Made by a program: the position numbers and the translations under genes
Notes under the pieces: generated by a model
Told to the model about the DNA's origin: nothing
Database searches by the model: none
Seen by the model: the letters and a program-made list of their open reading frames with translations, nothing else
From: AC-32 sp035518635
Lineage (GTDB): Bacteria; Actinomycetota; Thermoleophilia; Gaiellales; Gaiellaceae
Direction of reading: 5' to 3'
DNA length: 64,000 bases
Assembly (NCBI GenBank): GCA_035518635.1
Contig: DATIXI010000048.1
Location: 1-64,000 of the forward strand
Shown: piece after piece, positions 1 through 7,627 of the stretch
Position numbering within the stretch: position 1 is the stretch's first letter
Layout of the letters: each line of letters starts with the position of its first letter

Positions 1-309
1 GGGCTGGCGCCGGTCGCGATGCAGGAGGGCCGTCATGCGGCCGAATTGATCAAAGATCGAACGCGCGGGAGGGAACCTCGGCCGTTCCACTACGTCGACA
101 AGGGCAACCTCGCCACGATCGGCCGCTCCAAGGCGGTCGCCGACGTCAAGGGGCTCCACTTCTCCGGATTCCCCGCGTGGGTGGTCTGGCTGACCGTCCA
201 CCTCTTCTACCTGATCGGTTTCGAGAACAGGTTCCTCGTCTTCTTCCGCTGGACGATCAGCTTCCTGACCCACGGCCGCGGCGCGCGGCTCATCGGCGGT
301 CGCACGTGA
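1..309 (+). CDS. ndh: Type II NADH dehydrogenase, C-terminal part
   Basis: This is the last 102 codons of a gene that begins outside the window. NDH-2 is a single-subunit flavoprotein on the inner face of the membrane that passes electrons from NADH to quinone without pumping protons. The visible part matches the NDH-2 C-terminus: LAPVAMQEG (end of the second dinucleotide fold), a YVDKGNLATIGR segment, then SGFPAWVVWLTVHLFYLIGF and a second hydrophobic stretch that form the amphipathic membrane anchor, ending in the family-typical RGARLIGG. The FAD and NADH motifs lie upstream and cannot be checked. The gene faces the lipoprotein gene tail to tail, 30 bp away. Confidence 0.88.
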   Translation, partial: GLAPVAMQEGRHAAELIKDRTRGREPRPFHYVDKGNLATIGRSKAVADVKGLHFSGFPAWVVWLTVHLFYLIGFENRFLVFFRWTISFLTHGRGARLIGGRT

Positions 310-339
310 CAACGCTCCGCTGGCAAATCGAGCGGGGCG

Positions 340-906
340 CTAGCAGCCGTTTGCCGCGTTCTGAGCCGGCCAGACGAGCGTTCGCTTCATCGTGACAGGA
401 TCGACGAGATACGTGCCCTGGTGATAGCCGCGCTCCCCGTCGAAGGCACCCGGCTCCGCGAGGACCACGCGCGCCCGGCCGTCCTTGCTCCAACCGAGGG
501 CCCTTGACTCGGACAGGAAGACGAGGCGCGGCTTTCCGCCGACCCGCGGGACGAGGTACGTCGACTGGCTCTCGCACTCGCCCGACCACTGCGCCAGCAG
601 CGTCCGGCCGTCGGGGGCGAGGAAGATTCGGTGGGAAACCCAGAACCCCACGGGACCCGCGCCCTCGACGGGCTCGATTCGCGCCGGGCCGACAATCTTC
701 TGCCGATCGTCTCGTGAGCCGCTCCAGATACTCGACGGCTGCGTCGACTTGCCGAGTGGGTAACCGCAGGCAGCGATTCCCGTCGACATCGCCCTCTGGC
801 AGTGGATCGGAGTCATCAGGCCGGCCGCGTGATCGCCGGCGTTCTGAGCAGTGTGGCCACAGCCCGCCGCGAAGAACGCGAGCAGCAGGATGGCGGCGAG
901 GCGCAC
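340..906 (-). CDS. Predicted lipoprotein of unknown function
   Basis: A 188-residue protein starting at GTG. The N-terminus VRLAAILLLAFFAAGC is a lipoprotein signal with a lipobox ending at Cys16, so the mature protein should be lipid-anchored on the outer face of the membrane. The rest contains segments such as FLAPDGRTLLAQWSGEC and ALGWSKDGRARVVL that look like beta-propeller-type repeat strands, plus several cysteines; I do not recognise a named family. The open frame continues upstream into ligD on the same strand, but that part is out-of-frame shadow. The GTG was chosen because the signal peptide begins there. It lies 32 bp downstream of ligD. Confidence 0.72.
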   Translation of the reverse strand: MRLAAILLLAFFAAGCGHTAQNAGDHAAGLMTPIHCQRAMSTGIAACGYPLGKSTQPSSIWSGSRDDRQKIVGPARIEPVEGAGPVGFWVSHRIFLAPDGRTLLAQWSGECESQSTYLVPRVGGKPRLVFLSESRALGWSKDGRARVVLAEPGAFDGERGYHQGTYLVDPVTMKRTLVWPAQNAANGC

Positions 907-938
907 GCCTTGATTCTGGCACCCGTCGAGGCGGTGGT

Positions 939-3299
939 CTAGCGCAGATTCTTGAGTGCGGTGGAGAGCGACTGTTTCGTCTCGAGCACGCCCGCGAACA
1001 GGTCGCCCTCCCGTCGCACGCGCTCGAGCACCGCGTCCATCGTGAAGGCGGCCGGGTCGAGCGACTCGTCCACCTCGTCCCAGCGCAACGGGGTCGAGAC
1101 CGGCGCGCCTTCCTTCGGCCGGACCGAGTAGACCGAGGCGATCGTCTTGCCCTCGCCGTTCTGGTTCGCGTCGATCAGCACCCCGCGCCGCTTCGCCCGC
1201 GCCCACTCGGTCGTAACGAGCCCGCGATGGGTCGAGGCCAAGGCGCGGGCAACGATCTCCGCGAACTCCCGCGTGTCCTCGAAGGTGTGGCGCCGGGCGA
1301 CCGGGACGAGGACGTGGATCCCGTCCGCACCGCTCGTCTTGCAGAACGACTCGAGCCCGAGTGCGTCGAGCGCCTGCTTGACGAGCAGCGCCACCTGGAC
1401 CGTCTCGGAGAAGCCCGCGTCGTCGGCCGGGTCGAGGTCGAAGAGGACGAAGTCCGGCCGCTCGGGCCTGTCGATCCGCGAGTACCACGTGTTCAGGTCG
1501 ATGCAACCCATGTTCACCATCCAGAGGAGCGCGAGCTCGTCGTTGACGAGCGGCGCACTGATCTTCCGGCGGCGACGCGGCTTCTCGCGAGTCGAGACCT
1601 CGAGGTCGACGGTGGGGATCCAGTCGGGCATTCCCGCCGGCGAGTCCTTCTGGAAGAAGTGCTTGCCCTGCCAGCCGTCGGGGTAGCGCTTGAGCGTGAA
1701 CGGCCGGCCGCGCAGGTGGGGAACGAGCACCGGCGCGACCGCGCGGTAATACGCGAGCAGGTCGCCCTTCGTGATCCCCTCCTCGGGCCAGAACGGCTTG
1801 TCGAGGTTCGAGAGCCGGAGCGTGCGCTTGCCCTTGGTGATCACCTCCGGGATCGGCGCGGGCGGCTCGCCGGGCCGCTCGCGGCGCACCTCGCGCGGGT
1901 CCTTGTCCTCGCGGAGGCCCAGGTAGACCGGGGCGCGCAGGTTGCCGTCGTGCGTCCACTCGGCGAACTCGACCTCCGCGACGAGCTTCGGCTCGACCCA
2001 GGCGATGTCGGCGCTGCGGACTCTCGGCAGCTTCGGGACATGCGCGAACGCTGACTCCTTCCGCTCCAGCGGCCGCAGCTTTTCGAGTAGCCGCTCGAGC
2101 TCCGCCTCGTCGAAGCCGGTCCCGACGTTCCCGACGTACTGGAGCCCCTCGTCGTCGTAGACCGCGAGCACGAGCGAGCCGAACGCGTGCTCGCGGCGCC
2201 CCTTGCCGCGCGTATAGCCGGCGATCACGAACTCCTGGCTGTCGTGTGCCTTCACCTTGAGCCAGTCGCGCGTGCGCTTGCCGGGCAGGTAGCGTGAGTC
2301 AAGCCGCTTCGCGACGATCCCCTCGAGACGCTGCTTCTTGGCCGCGGCCATCAGCACGCGTCCGTCGTCGAACTGCTCGGAGAGCAGCACGGTCCGGTTC
2401 CGGCGGTCGAGCAGCTTCGCGAGCCGCCTGTGCCGCTCGGCGAGTGGCAGGTCGACGAGCGGCTCGCCTTCGACCTCGAGCAGGTCGAACACGTAGTAGA
2501 CGATCGGAGTCCCCTCGCGACCCTGCTGCATCGCCGAGAAGCTCGGGCGGCCCTCCTCGTCGAGCGCGCAGACCTCGCCGTCGATCACGCAATCCGGGGT
2601 CTTCAGCGCCTTCGGCAGCTCACGCGCAACCTTCGCGAAGCGCTCGGTGTAGTCCTGGTCGCGGCGGGTGCGCAGGGCGGCCTCGCCACCGACCAGGTAC
2701 GACACGATCCGGAAGCCGTCGAACTTGATCTCGAAGCTCCAGCCCTCCGCCTTGGGGATGTGCTCCTCGCCTTCCAGCGTCGCGAGCATCGGCGCGTACG
2801 TCCGGTGCCGGCCCGACGGGGCGGTGCCGTCCTCGCGCTTGCGGACCAGGAGCCAGTTCTTCTCGTCGCCTCCGAGCCTGGCCGGCACGAGGCCCCACGT
2901 GCCCTCGAGCTTCTTCCCGTGCAGCCGGACGGTGAGCCCGCCGTCGCGCTTCTCCTCGACGAGCTCGTAGGTGCCCGTGTCCCAGATCTCGACCGTGCCC
3001 GCGCCGTACTGCCCCTTCGGGATCTCGCCTTCGAACGCCGCGTAGTCGAGCGGATGGTCCTCGACGTGAACGGCGAGGTGCTGCAGCCCCGGCTCGAGCG
3101 GGACCCCCTTCGGCACCGCCCAGCTTGCGAGGACGCCGTCGCGCTCGAGGCGGAAGTCGTAGTGCAGGCGCCGGGCGTCGTGGCGCTGGACGACGAACAG
3201 CGGGCCCTTCTTCCCCTTCCGGCGGCCGGCGCGGAAGGGCTCGGCGGTCTTCTTCGGATCGCGTTTACGCCGGTAGTCGCTGAGCTTCGGCTCGGCCAC
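939..3299 (-). CDS. ligD: ATP-dependent DNA ligase D (PE-LIG-POL)
   Basis: A 786-residue multidomain enzyme of bacterial non-homologous end joining. Residues 1 to about 150 are the 3'-phosphoesterase domain, with the family's catalytic His40, His46, Asp48 (in QRHDARRLHYDF) and His82 in VEDHPLDY. Residues about 165-460 are the ATP-dependent ligase, with nucleotidylated Lys192 in EIKFDGF. Residues about 470-786 are the primase-like polymerase, including LSNLDKPFWPEEG, RPFTLKRYPDG and the metal-binding FDLDP segment. The PE-LIG-POL order is that of Pseudomonas LigD, not the mycobacterial POL-PE-LIG. No Ku gene is in the window. It begins 2 bp after the TPR gene stop, so the two are probably cotranscribed. 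Confidence 0.95.
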   Translation of the reverse strand: MAEPKLSDYRRKRDPKKTAEPFRAGRRKGKKGPLFVVQRHDARRLHYDFRLERDGVLASWAVPKGVPLEPGLQHLAVHVEDHPLDYAAFEGEIPKGQYGAGTVEIWDTGTYELVEEKRDGGLTVRLHGKKLEGTWGLVPARLGGDEKNWLLVRKREDGTAPSGRHRTYAPMLATLEGEEHIPKAEGWSFEIKFDGFRIVSYLVGGEAALRTRRDQDYTERFAKVARELPKALKTPDCVIDGEVCALDEEGRPSFSAMQQGREGTPIVYYVFDLLEVEGEPLVDLPLAERHRRLAKLLDRRNRTVLLSEQFDDGRVLMAAAKKQRLEGIVAKRLDSRYLPGKRTRDWLKVKAHDSQEFVIAGYTRGKGRREHAFGSLVLAVYDDEGLQYVGNVGTGFDEAELERLLEKLRPLERKESAFAHVPKLPRVRSADIAWVEPKLVAEVEFAEWTHDGNLRAPVYLGLREDKDPREVRRERPGEPPAPIPEVITKGKRTLRLSNLDKPFWPEEGITKGDLLAYYRAVAPVLVPHLRGRPFTLKRYPDGWQGKHFFQKDSPAGMPDWIPTVDLEVSTREKPRRRRKISAPLVNDELALLWMVNMGCIDLNTWYSRIDRPERPDFVLFDLDPADDAGFSETVQVALLVKQALDALGLESFCKTSGADGIHVLVPVARRHTFEDTREFAEIVARALASTHRGLVTTEWARAKRRGVLIDANQNGEGKTIASVYSVRPKEGAPVSTPLRWDEVDESLDPAAFTMDAVLERVRREGDLFAGVLETKQSLSTALKNLR

Positions 3300-3301
3300 G
3301 G

Positions 3302-4180
3302 CTACCCCAGCTGCGCCAGGAGCCAGTCGAGGTCGGCGCGGTCGTCCTGCGGGAGATCCTCGGCGCCGGCGCGGGCCAGCAGCGAGCGCGCGGCCTTCTC
3401 ATCCCCTCTCGCGTACGCGAGAGCCCCTGCGCCGAGCGGGTCGTCGTCGGACGGGCCCAGCTCCTCGAGCAGTTGCCGTGCTGCCTCGGCGTTTCCTCGG
3501 CGAAGCTCGACCAGGCTCAGGTTCTGTAGCTCGACCTCGACCATCCCCTCGTCGCCGATCCGGCGGTTGAGAGCCAGGCTCTCCTCGAACAGGCTGGCGG
3601 CACCGTGGAAGTCGCCGCTCTGACGGAGGGCCTGCGCGTGGATGTGCAGCGGCGCCTGGCCGAACGCAGGCCCCAGGTCCCGCGCCTGCTCGCGCGCCTC
3701 GACCGCGAGCGTGCGCGCCGCCTCGCTGTCCTCGTCCTCGAGCGCAACGCGAGCGGAGCCGAGGCTCGCGAGCGCGAGCGCCTCGGCGTCGCCGGCCTCG
3801 CGCGCCAGCTCGAGCGCCTCGCCGTTTCGGGCTCTGGACGCGTCGCGGTCGCCCGCGCGCAGGGCGAGCAGACCCGCGCCGTAGAGCGCGAGCGCACGGA
3901 ACCGTGGAGAGCCTCCGCGGCGGTCGAGGGCCGCCTCTGCGAACCACCGCCCGCCGCCGACGTCGCGCTCGACCATCCAGGCCCGCCATGAGTTGGCCGC
4001 GAGCTCGGTCGCCTCGTCGCTGCCCAGAGCCTCGGATGCCTCGGGCAGCAGGTCGCGCTCGGCAACCAGCCGCGCGATTGTCGCGTCACCGGGACGGGAC
4101 GGGGCGCCGTACGAGGACGGAAACGCCCAGCGCGCCTCGCGCGAGAGCGCGAGCAGCCGTCCCGCCTCTACCTCTTGCAA
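3302..4180 (-). CDS. Tetratricopeptide repeat protein
   Basis: A 292-residue, Ala/Arg/Glu-rich helical protein with TTG start. Repeated helical hairpins such as RFRALALYGAGLLALRAGD, EALALASLGSARVALEDED and VEVELQNLSLVELRRGN have the W/L-x-x-L/Y-x-x-A spacing of TPR or SEL1-like repeats. There is no signal peptide or membrane segment, so it is probably a cytoplasmic scaffold. It resembles the C-terminal TPR tail of large transcription-activator ATPases but has no ATPase or DNA-binding domain. Its stop is 2 bp from the ligD start; the shared transcript is the only hint at function. A ligand or partner cannot be inferred. Confidence 0.7.
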   Translation of the reverse strand: MQEVEAGRLLALSREARWAFPSSYGAPSRPGDATIARLVAERDLLPEASEALGSDEATELAANSWRAWMVERDVGGGRWFAEAALDRRGGSPRFRALALYGAGLLALRAGDRDASRARNGEALELAREAGDAEALALASLGSARVALEDEDSEAARTLAVEAREQARDLGPAFGQAPLHIHAQALRQSGDFHGAASLFEESLALNRRIGDEGMVEVELQNLSLVELRRGNAEAARQLLEELGPSDDDPLGAGALAYARGDEKAARSLLARAGAEDLPQDDRADLDWLLAQLG

Positions 4181-4275
4181 GGCCTACCGCTATCGGCCGG
4201 AAACCGGATCACCAGCGGCTGAAAGTCTTGTAAAGCTTGTGTACGGGCCGGGGATAAGCCTGTGGAACATGTGGA

Positions 4276-4299
4276 AAAGGGCCGCTCATGCGGCTTTTT
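4276..4299 (-). terminator. Probable terminator at the end of accDA
   Basis: On the minus strand the accA stop codon TAA runs straight into a hairpin, GCCGC-ATGA-GCGGC (stem bases 4281-4285 and 4290-4294), followed by CCTTTT. On the plus strand the same stem is followed by TTTTT, so it could work in both directions. It separates accA from the upstream end of the TPR-ligD unit. The short 5-bp stem makes this a moderate call. Confidence 0.55.
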
Positions 4300-5239
4300 A
4301 CCGGGCCGCGGGGACCTGCCCAATCGTGCGGAACCGCACACGTCGCTGCCTGCGCAGGTCCTCCCCCCGCACGCCGTCGAACAGTTCGAGCGACTCCGCC
4401 AGAGCCTCGCCCAGCAGCCGCGCGGCCTCGTCCATGTCCGCGTGCGCGCCGCCCTCCGGCTCCGGCACGACCGCGTCGATCACACCGAGCTCGAGGCAGT
4501 GCGCCGCGTCCGGCTTGAAGGCCGCGGCGGCCTTCCGCGCCTCGCCCGCGTCCCGCCAGAGGATCGCCGCGCAGCCCTCGGGCGAGATCACGGTGTAGAT
4601 CGCGTTCTCCTGCATCAGCACCCGGTCGGCAACGGCCGTGGCGATGGCGCCGCCCGAGCCGCCCTCGCCGATCACGCAGGTCACGACCGGCACACGAAGC
4701 CCCGCCATAAACGCCTGTGACCGCGCGATCGCGCCTCCCTGGCCGTGCTGCTCGGCGGTCACTCCCGGGTAGGCGCCGGGGATGTCGACGAGCGAGATCA
4801 CCGGGAGCTCGTGCCGGTCGGCGAGCTCCATCGCCCGCATCGCCTTCCCGTAACCCTCCGGGTAGGCCATCCCGAAGTTGCGCCTCGTTCGCTCCTTGAC
4901 GTCGCGGCCCTTCTGATTGCCGATCAGGACGATCGTCCGGTCGCGGAAGCGCCCGAGGCCCGCGACGATCGCCGCGTCGTCACCGTGCGCGCGGTCGCCG
5001 TGGAGCTCGAACCAGTCGTCGAGCAGCCGCTCGATGTAGTCGAGCGTGTACGGCCGGTCCGGATGGCGGGCCAGCTCGACGGAGCGCCAGATCTCCTCGT
5101 CGCTCGGCTCGGCGACGATCCGGTCGAGTTGCCGCTGCAGCCGCTGGAGCTCGCCGGAGAGGCGGGCGCCCCGGAGAAGCGGCAGGCTGCGCAGGCGGCT
5201 CAACTGCCCCCGCAGGCGCACCTCGGCCTCACCCGCCAT
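4298..5239 (-). CDS. accA: Acetyl-CoA carboxylase carboxyltransferase subunit alpha
   Basis: A 313-residue AccA, which with AccD moves the carboxyl group from biotin to acetyl-CoA to make malonyl-CoA, the first step of fatty acid synthesis. The carboxyltransferase crotonase fold is visible: GNQKGRDVKERTRRNFGM, SLVDIPGAYPG, and the oxyanion segment GEGGSGGAIA, followed by VISPEGCAAILWRDA. Length is normal (about 310-320). It overlaps accD by 11 bp on the same strand, implying translational coupling and equal production of the two subunits. The biotin carboxylase and biotin carrier genes are not in the window. Separate AccA/AccD subunits are common in many bacteria but contrast with the AccD6-type carboxyltransferases of many actinomycetes. 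Confidence 0.96.
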   Translation of the reverse strand: MAGEAEVRLRGQLSRLRSLPLLRGARLSGELQRLQRQLDRIVAEPSDEEIWRSVELARHPDRPYTLDYIERLLDDWFELHGDRAHGDDAAIVAGLGRFRDRTIVLIGNQKGRDVKERTRRNFGMAYPEGYGKAMRAMELADRHELPVISLVDIPGAYPGVTAEQHGQGGAIARSQAFMAGLRVPVVTCVIGEGGSGGAIATAVADRVLMQENAIYTVISPEGCAAILWRDAGEARKAAAAFKPDAAHCLELGVIDAVVPEPEGGAHADMDEAARLLGEALAESLELFDGVRGEDLRRQRRVRFRTIGQVPAAR

Positions 5240-6077
5240 TGCCGAAGAGCCGCAGCAACCGTCCGACGGTCGCTCGCAGCTCGGGCCGGGGGACGATAGC
5301 GTCCACGTGGCCGTAGTGGAAGTTGGACTCGGCCAGACCGAAGTCCTCGGGCAGCTTCTCGCGGGTCGTCTGCTGCACGACTCGCGGGCCGGTGAAGGAG
5401 AGCAGCGCGCCGGGCTCGGCCACGATCACGTCCCCGAGGCTCGCGAAACTGGCGAGCACGCCGGCCGTCGTCGGGTGGGCCATGACGCTGATCAGCGTCC
5501 CGCCTGCGTCGTGCAGATCCTCGACGGCGCAGACCGTCTTCGGCAGCTGCATCAGCGAGAGGATCCCCTCCTGCATACGGGCACCGCCGGTCGTCGTGAC
5601 GGAGACCAGCGGCACGCGCCGCTCGGCGGCGGCCTCGCAAGCACGCGTGAACTTCTCGCCGACGACGCGGCCCATCGAGCCCCCCATGAACCCGAACTCC
5701 ATCACCGCCAGCGCGCAGGGCCGCTCCTCGATCGCAGCGCTCCCGATCACCATCGCCTCCCCGAGCCCCGTAGAGAGCTCGGCCTCGGCCAGGCGCTCCG
5801 TGTATGGCCGCAGGTCGAAGAACGCGAGCGGGTCGTCCGAGCGCAGGTCCGCGGCCTCCTCGACGAAGCTGCCCTCGTCGGTCAGCTGCTCGATCCGCTC
5901 CCGCGCGTGCACGGGAAAGTGGTGGCCGCACTGCGGGCAGACACGCAGGTTCTCGGCCAGCTCGTCGTCGCGGTAGTGGGACTGGCACTTCGGGCACGTG
6001 TTCGGATCCTTGCGCCCGCCGCCGTCCTCCACCGGGACGTGCTTGTGCTCGATTGAGACGTCGATCCGCTCTGGCAT
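5229..6077 (-). CDS. accD: Acetyl-CoA carboxylase carboxyltransferase subunit beta
   Basis: A 282-residue AccD. A four-cysteine zinc ribbon near the N-terminus (CPKCQSHY and CPQCGHHF) is the hallmark of the beta subunit, followed by the crotonase-fold core with EFGFMGGSMGRVVGEKF, TTGGARMQEG and SLMQLPKT. It forms the A2B2 carboxyltransferase with AccA encoded just downstream (11-bp overlap). The open frame runs far upstream through the arginase-like gene, but the ATG at MPERIDV gives the family-typical distance to the zinc ribbon. The 38-bp gap after the arginase-like gene leaves room for a ribosome binding site but no obvious promoter. Confidence 0.96.
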   Translation of the reverse strand: MPERIDVSIEHKHVPVEDGGGRKDPNTCPKCQSHYRDDELAENLRVCPQCGHHFPVHARERIEQLTDEGSFVEEAADLRSDDPLAFFDLRPYTERLAEAELSTGLGEAMVIGSAAIEERPCALAVMEFGFMGGSMGRVVGEKFTRACEAAAERRVPLVSVTTTGGARMQEGILSLMQLPKTVCAVEDLHDAGGTLISVMAHPTTAGVLASFASLGDVIVAEPGALLSFTGPRVVQQTTREKLPEDFGLAESNFHYGHVDAIVPRPELRATVGRLLRLFGNGG

Positions 6078-6115
6078 CGAAGCTGCGAGTTTAGACTCGG
6101 CCGCTCGCCAGGGAG

Positions 6116-6892
6116 TTACAGGCCAAGGGCCGCGACGAGGCGCGCGAGCGGATCGACGTTCGACAGCTCGGCCGCGAGACCGCTCAGGCCGGCGCCCAAA
6201 ACCGCCGTGCGCTCCGTGATCCTGACGAAGAGATCCTCGGTCTCGGCGAGGGACAGGCCGCCGGGCTCGGGCATGAACGGCCTGACGCCGTCCGGCTCGA
6301 GCGCATCGGCGTCGAGCGCGACGTAGACGCCCTCCGTGCCCTCGAGCGCACCGTCGAGCTGGCCCTGGTCGGTGCGGAGGCCGAGCCTTGCGATGTACTC
6401 CTGCTCCGGGGGGTCGAGGTTCCTCGCGCCGACCAGCATCACGTCGTCGGCCTGGACCGCGCCTGCGTCGAGCAGCATCCGCAGCGGCATCCCCCAGAGG
6501 TCGCCGGACGGCGAGGACTCGGGCGTGTTCAGGTCGCCGTGCGCGTCGAGCCAGACGAGCGCCATCCGCCCGTGACGCGCGGCAAGCCCCTCGACCGCGC
6601 CGATGTGTGCGCAGCAGCATCCGCCGAGGACAAGCGGCCGCTCGGGCAGCTCCAGCGCGACGGCCAGGCTCTGCTCGCCGAGCGAGTCCTCCTCGACAAC
6701 GGCGGCCTCGGGATAGGGCAGCGGCAGGCGCGCGGCCTCGGCCATCGACTCGCCGCCTTCGCCCCAAGCCTGCGGGACGCGGACGAGGCCGGCCCCGAAC
6801 TCCCGGCCGCAGGCGTGGCACTCGTAGCCGGGCCCGAGAGCGACGGCGGTGAACGTCCCGCAGTCCGGGCACTTGGCGCGGAGGCGGCTCAT
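6116..6892 (-). CDS. Arginase/agmatinase-fold protein with N-terminal zinc ribbon
   Basis: A 258-residue protein. Residues 1-32 contain CPDC (Cys8, Cys11) and CHAC (Cys25, Cys28), a zinc ribbon not usual for ureohydrolases. The remainder has all six expected dimanganese ligands: His96 in GGCCCAH, Asp116/His118/Asp120 in WLDAHGD, and Asp194/Asp196 in ALDADALEPD. Family members hydrolyse arginine, agmatine, formiminoglutamate or related guanidino compounds to urea plus an amine; the substrate here is unknown. The usual GGDHS is replaced by GGCCCAH, giving three cysteines beside the first metal ligand. The start ATG overlaps the HAD gene stop (ATGA), so they are coupled. Confidence 0.8.
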   Translation of the reverse strand: MSRLRAKCPDCGTFTAVALGPGYECHACGREFGAGLVRVPQAWGEGGESMAEAARLPLPYPEAAVVEEDSLGEQSLAVALELPERPLVLGGCCCAHIGAVEGLAARHGRMALVWLDAHGDLNTPESSPSGDLWGMPLRMLLDAGAVQADDVMLVGARNLDPPEQEYIARLGLRTDQGQLDGALEGTEGVYVALDADALEPDGVRPFMPEPGGLSLAETEDLFVRITERTAVLGAGLSGLAAELSNVDPLARLVAALGL

Positions 6893-7524
6893 GCCAACTC
6901 GTCGAGCGTCTCAGGGAGCCGGGCGAGGTCCGGCAGCTCACGGGTCGGCTCCGGGTCAGCGGTCTCGCCGAGCCGGTTGATCCAGATCGACGGGATGCCG
7001 AGCTCGGTCGCAGGGGCCACATCGTGGAAGAGACTCGCCGCCACGTGGACGTCCGGCATCCGGCCGACCTGCTGGATGAACGCGTTCCAGTGGCCGAATC
7101 CGGGCTTGTACGAGCCGATCTCCGAGGCGACGATCGCGAGCTCGAACGGCACGCCGAGCTGGGCCATCGACGCCTCGATGTAGTCGCGGTCGGTGTTCGA
7201 GAGGATCGCCAGCTTCCAGCCGCGGCCACGCGCCTGCATCAGCGCGCCGGGGACCTCCGGGAACGGCGCCCACCCGGGAAGGGACTGCGCCAGGCCGTCC
7301 TCCTCGCCCGGCGGCGCCCCGAGCTGGCGCATCGCCTCGGTCAGGACCTCGCGATAGGTGAGCTCACCGTCGGCCTCGAGCTGCGGCTCGAGCTCGTGGT
7401 AGCGCTCGAGCTGCTCGTCGGCCCGGTCCTCCCCGAAGACGCGCGCGAGCTCGCTCCGGATTCCGCCGTTCCAGTCGATCAGCGTCCCGTAGCAGTCGAA
7501 GGTGGCCCAGCGCTCGGAGGGCAC
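6889..7524 (-). CDS. HAD-family hydrolase (haloacid dehalogenase-like)
   Basis: A 211-residue protein from a GTG start; an earlier start at 7560 would add 12 unlikely residues. HAD motif I is FDCYGTLIDWNGG (nucleophile Asp), motif II is ILSNTDRDYIE, motif III Lys is in SYKPGFGHWNAF, and motif IV is FHDVAPATELGIPSIWINR. The WNGG after motif I and the overall layout resemble the type II 2-haloacid dehalogenase/phosphatase subgroup. Likely a small-molecule phosphatase or dehalogenase in the cytoplasm; the substrate cannot be told. It is the first gene of a possible HAD-arginase-accDA run on the minus strand and overlaps the next gene by 4 bp. Confidence 0.85.
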   Translation of the reverse strand: MPSERWATFDCYGTLIDWNGGIRSELARVFGEDRADEQLERYHELEPQLEADGELTYREVLTEAMRQLGAPPGEEDGLAQSLPGWAPFPEVPGALMQARGRGWKLAILSNTDRDYIEASMAQLGVPFELAIVASEIGSYKPGFGHWNAFIQQVGRMPDVHVAASLFHDVAPATELGIPSIWINRLGETADPEPTRELPDLARLPETLDELA

Positions 7525-7627
7525 ATGGTCGAGCCTACCCGAGCAGCAACTTCGCACCACCCAGCGTGCAGCGCAGGGGCGCGATCCTCGAAGCGATAGC
7601 TATGCGCGGGCTAGGCCGTAGGCCGCT

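Noticed and set aside
504..2054. A 516-codon plus-strand open frame over ligD.
   Set aside because: Arg/Gly-rich shadow of ligD with no homology signal.
7561..7627. GGCC-TAC-GGCC and ATAGCTAT repeats after fabF as a terminator.
   Set aside because: No T-run and short stems; too weak to call.
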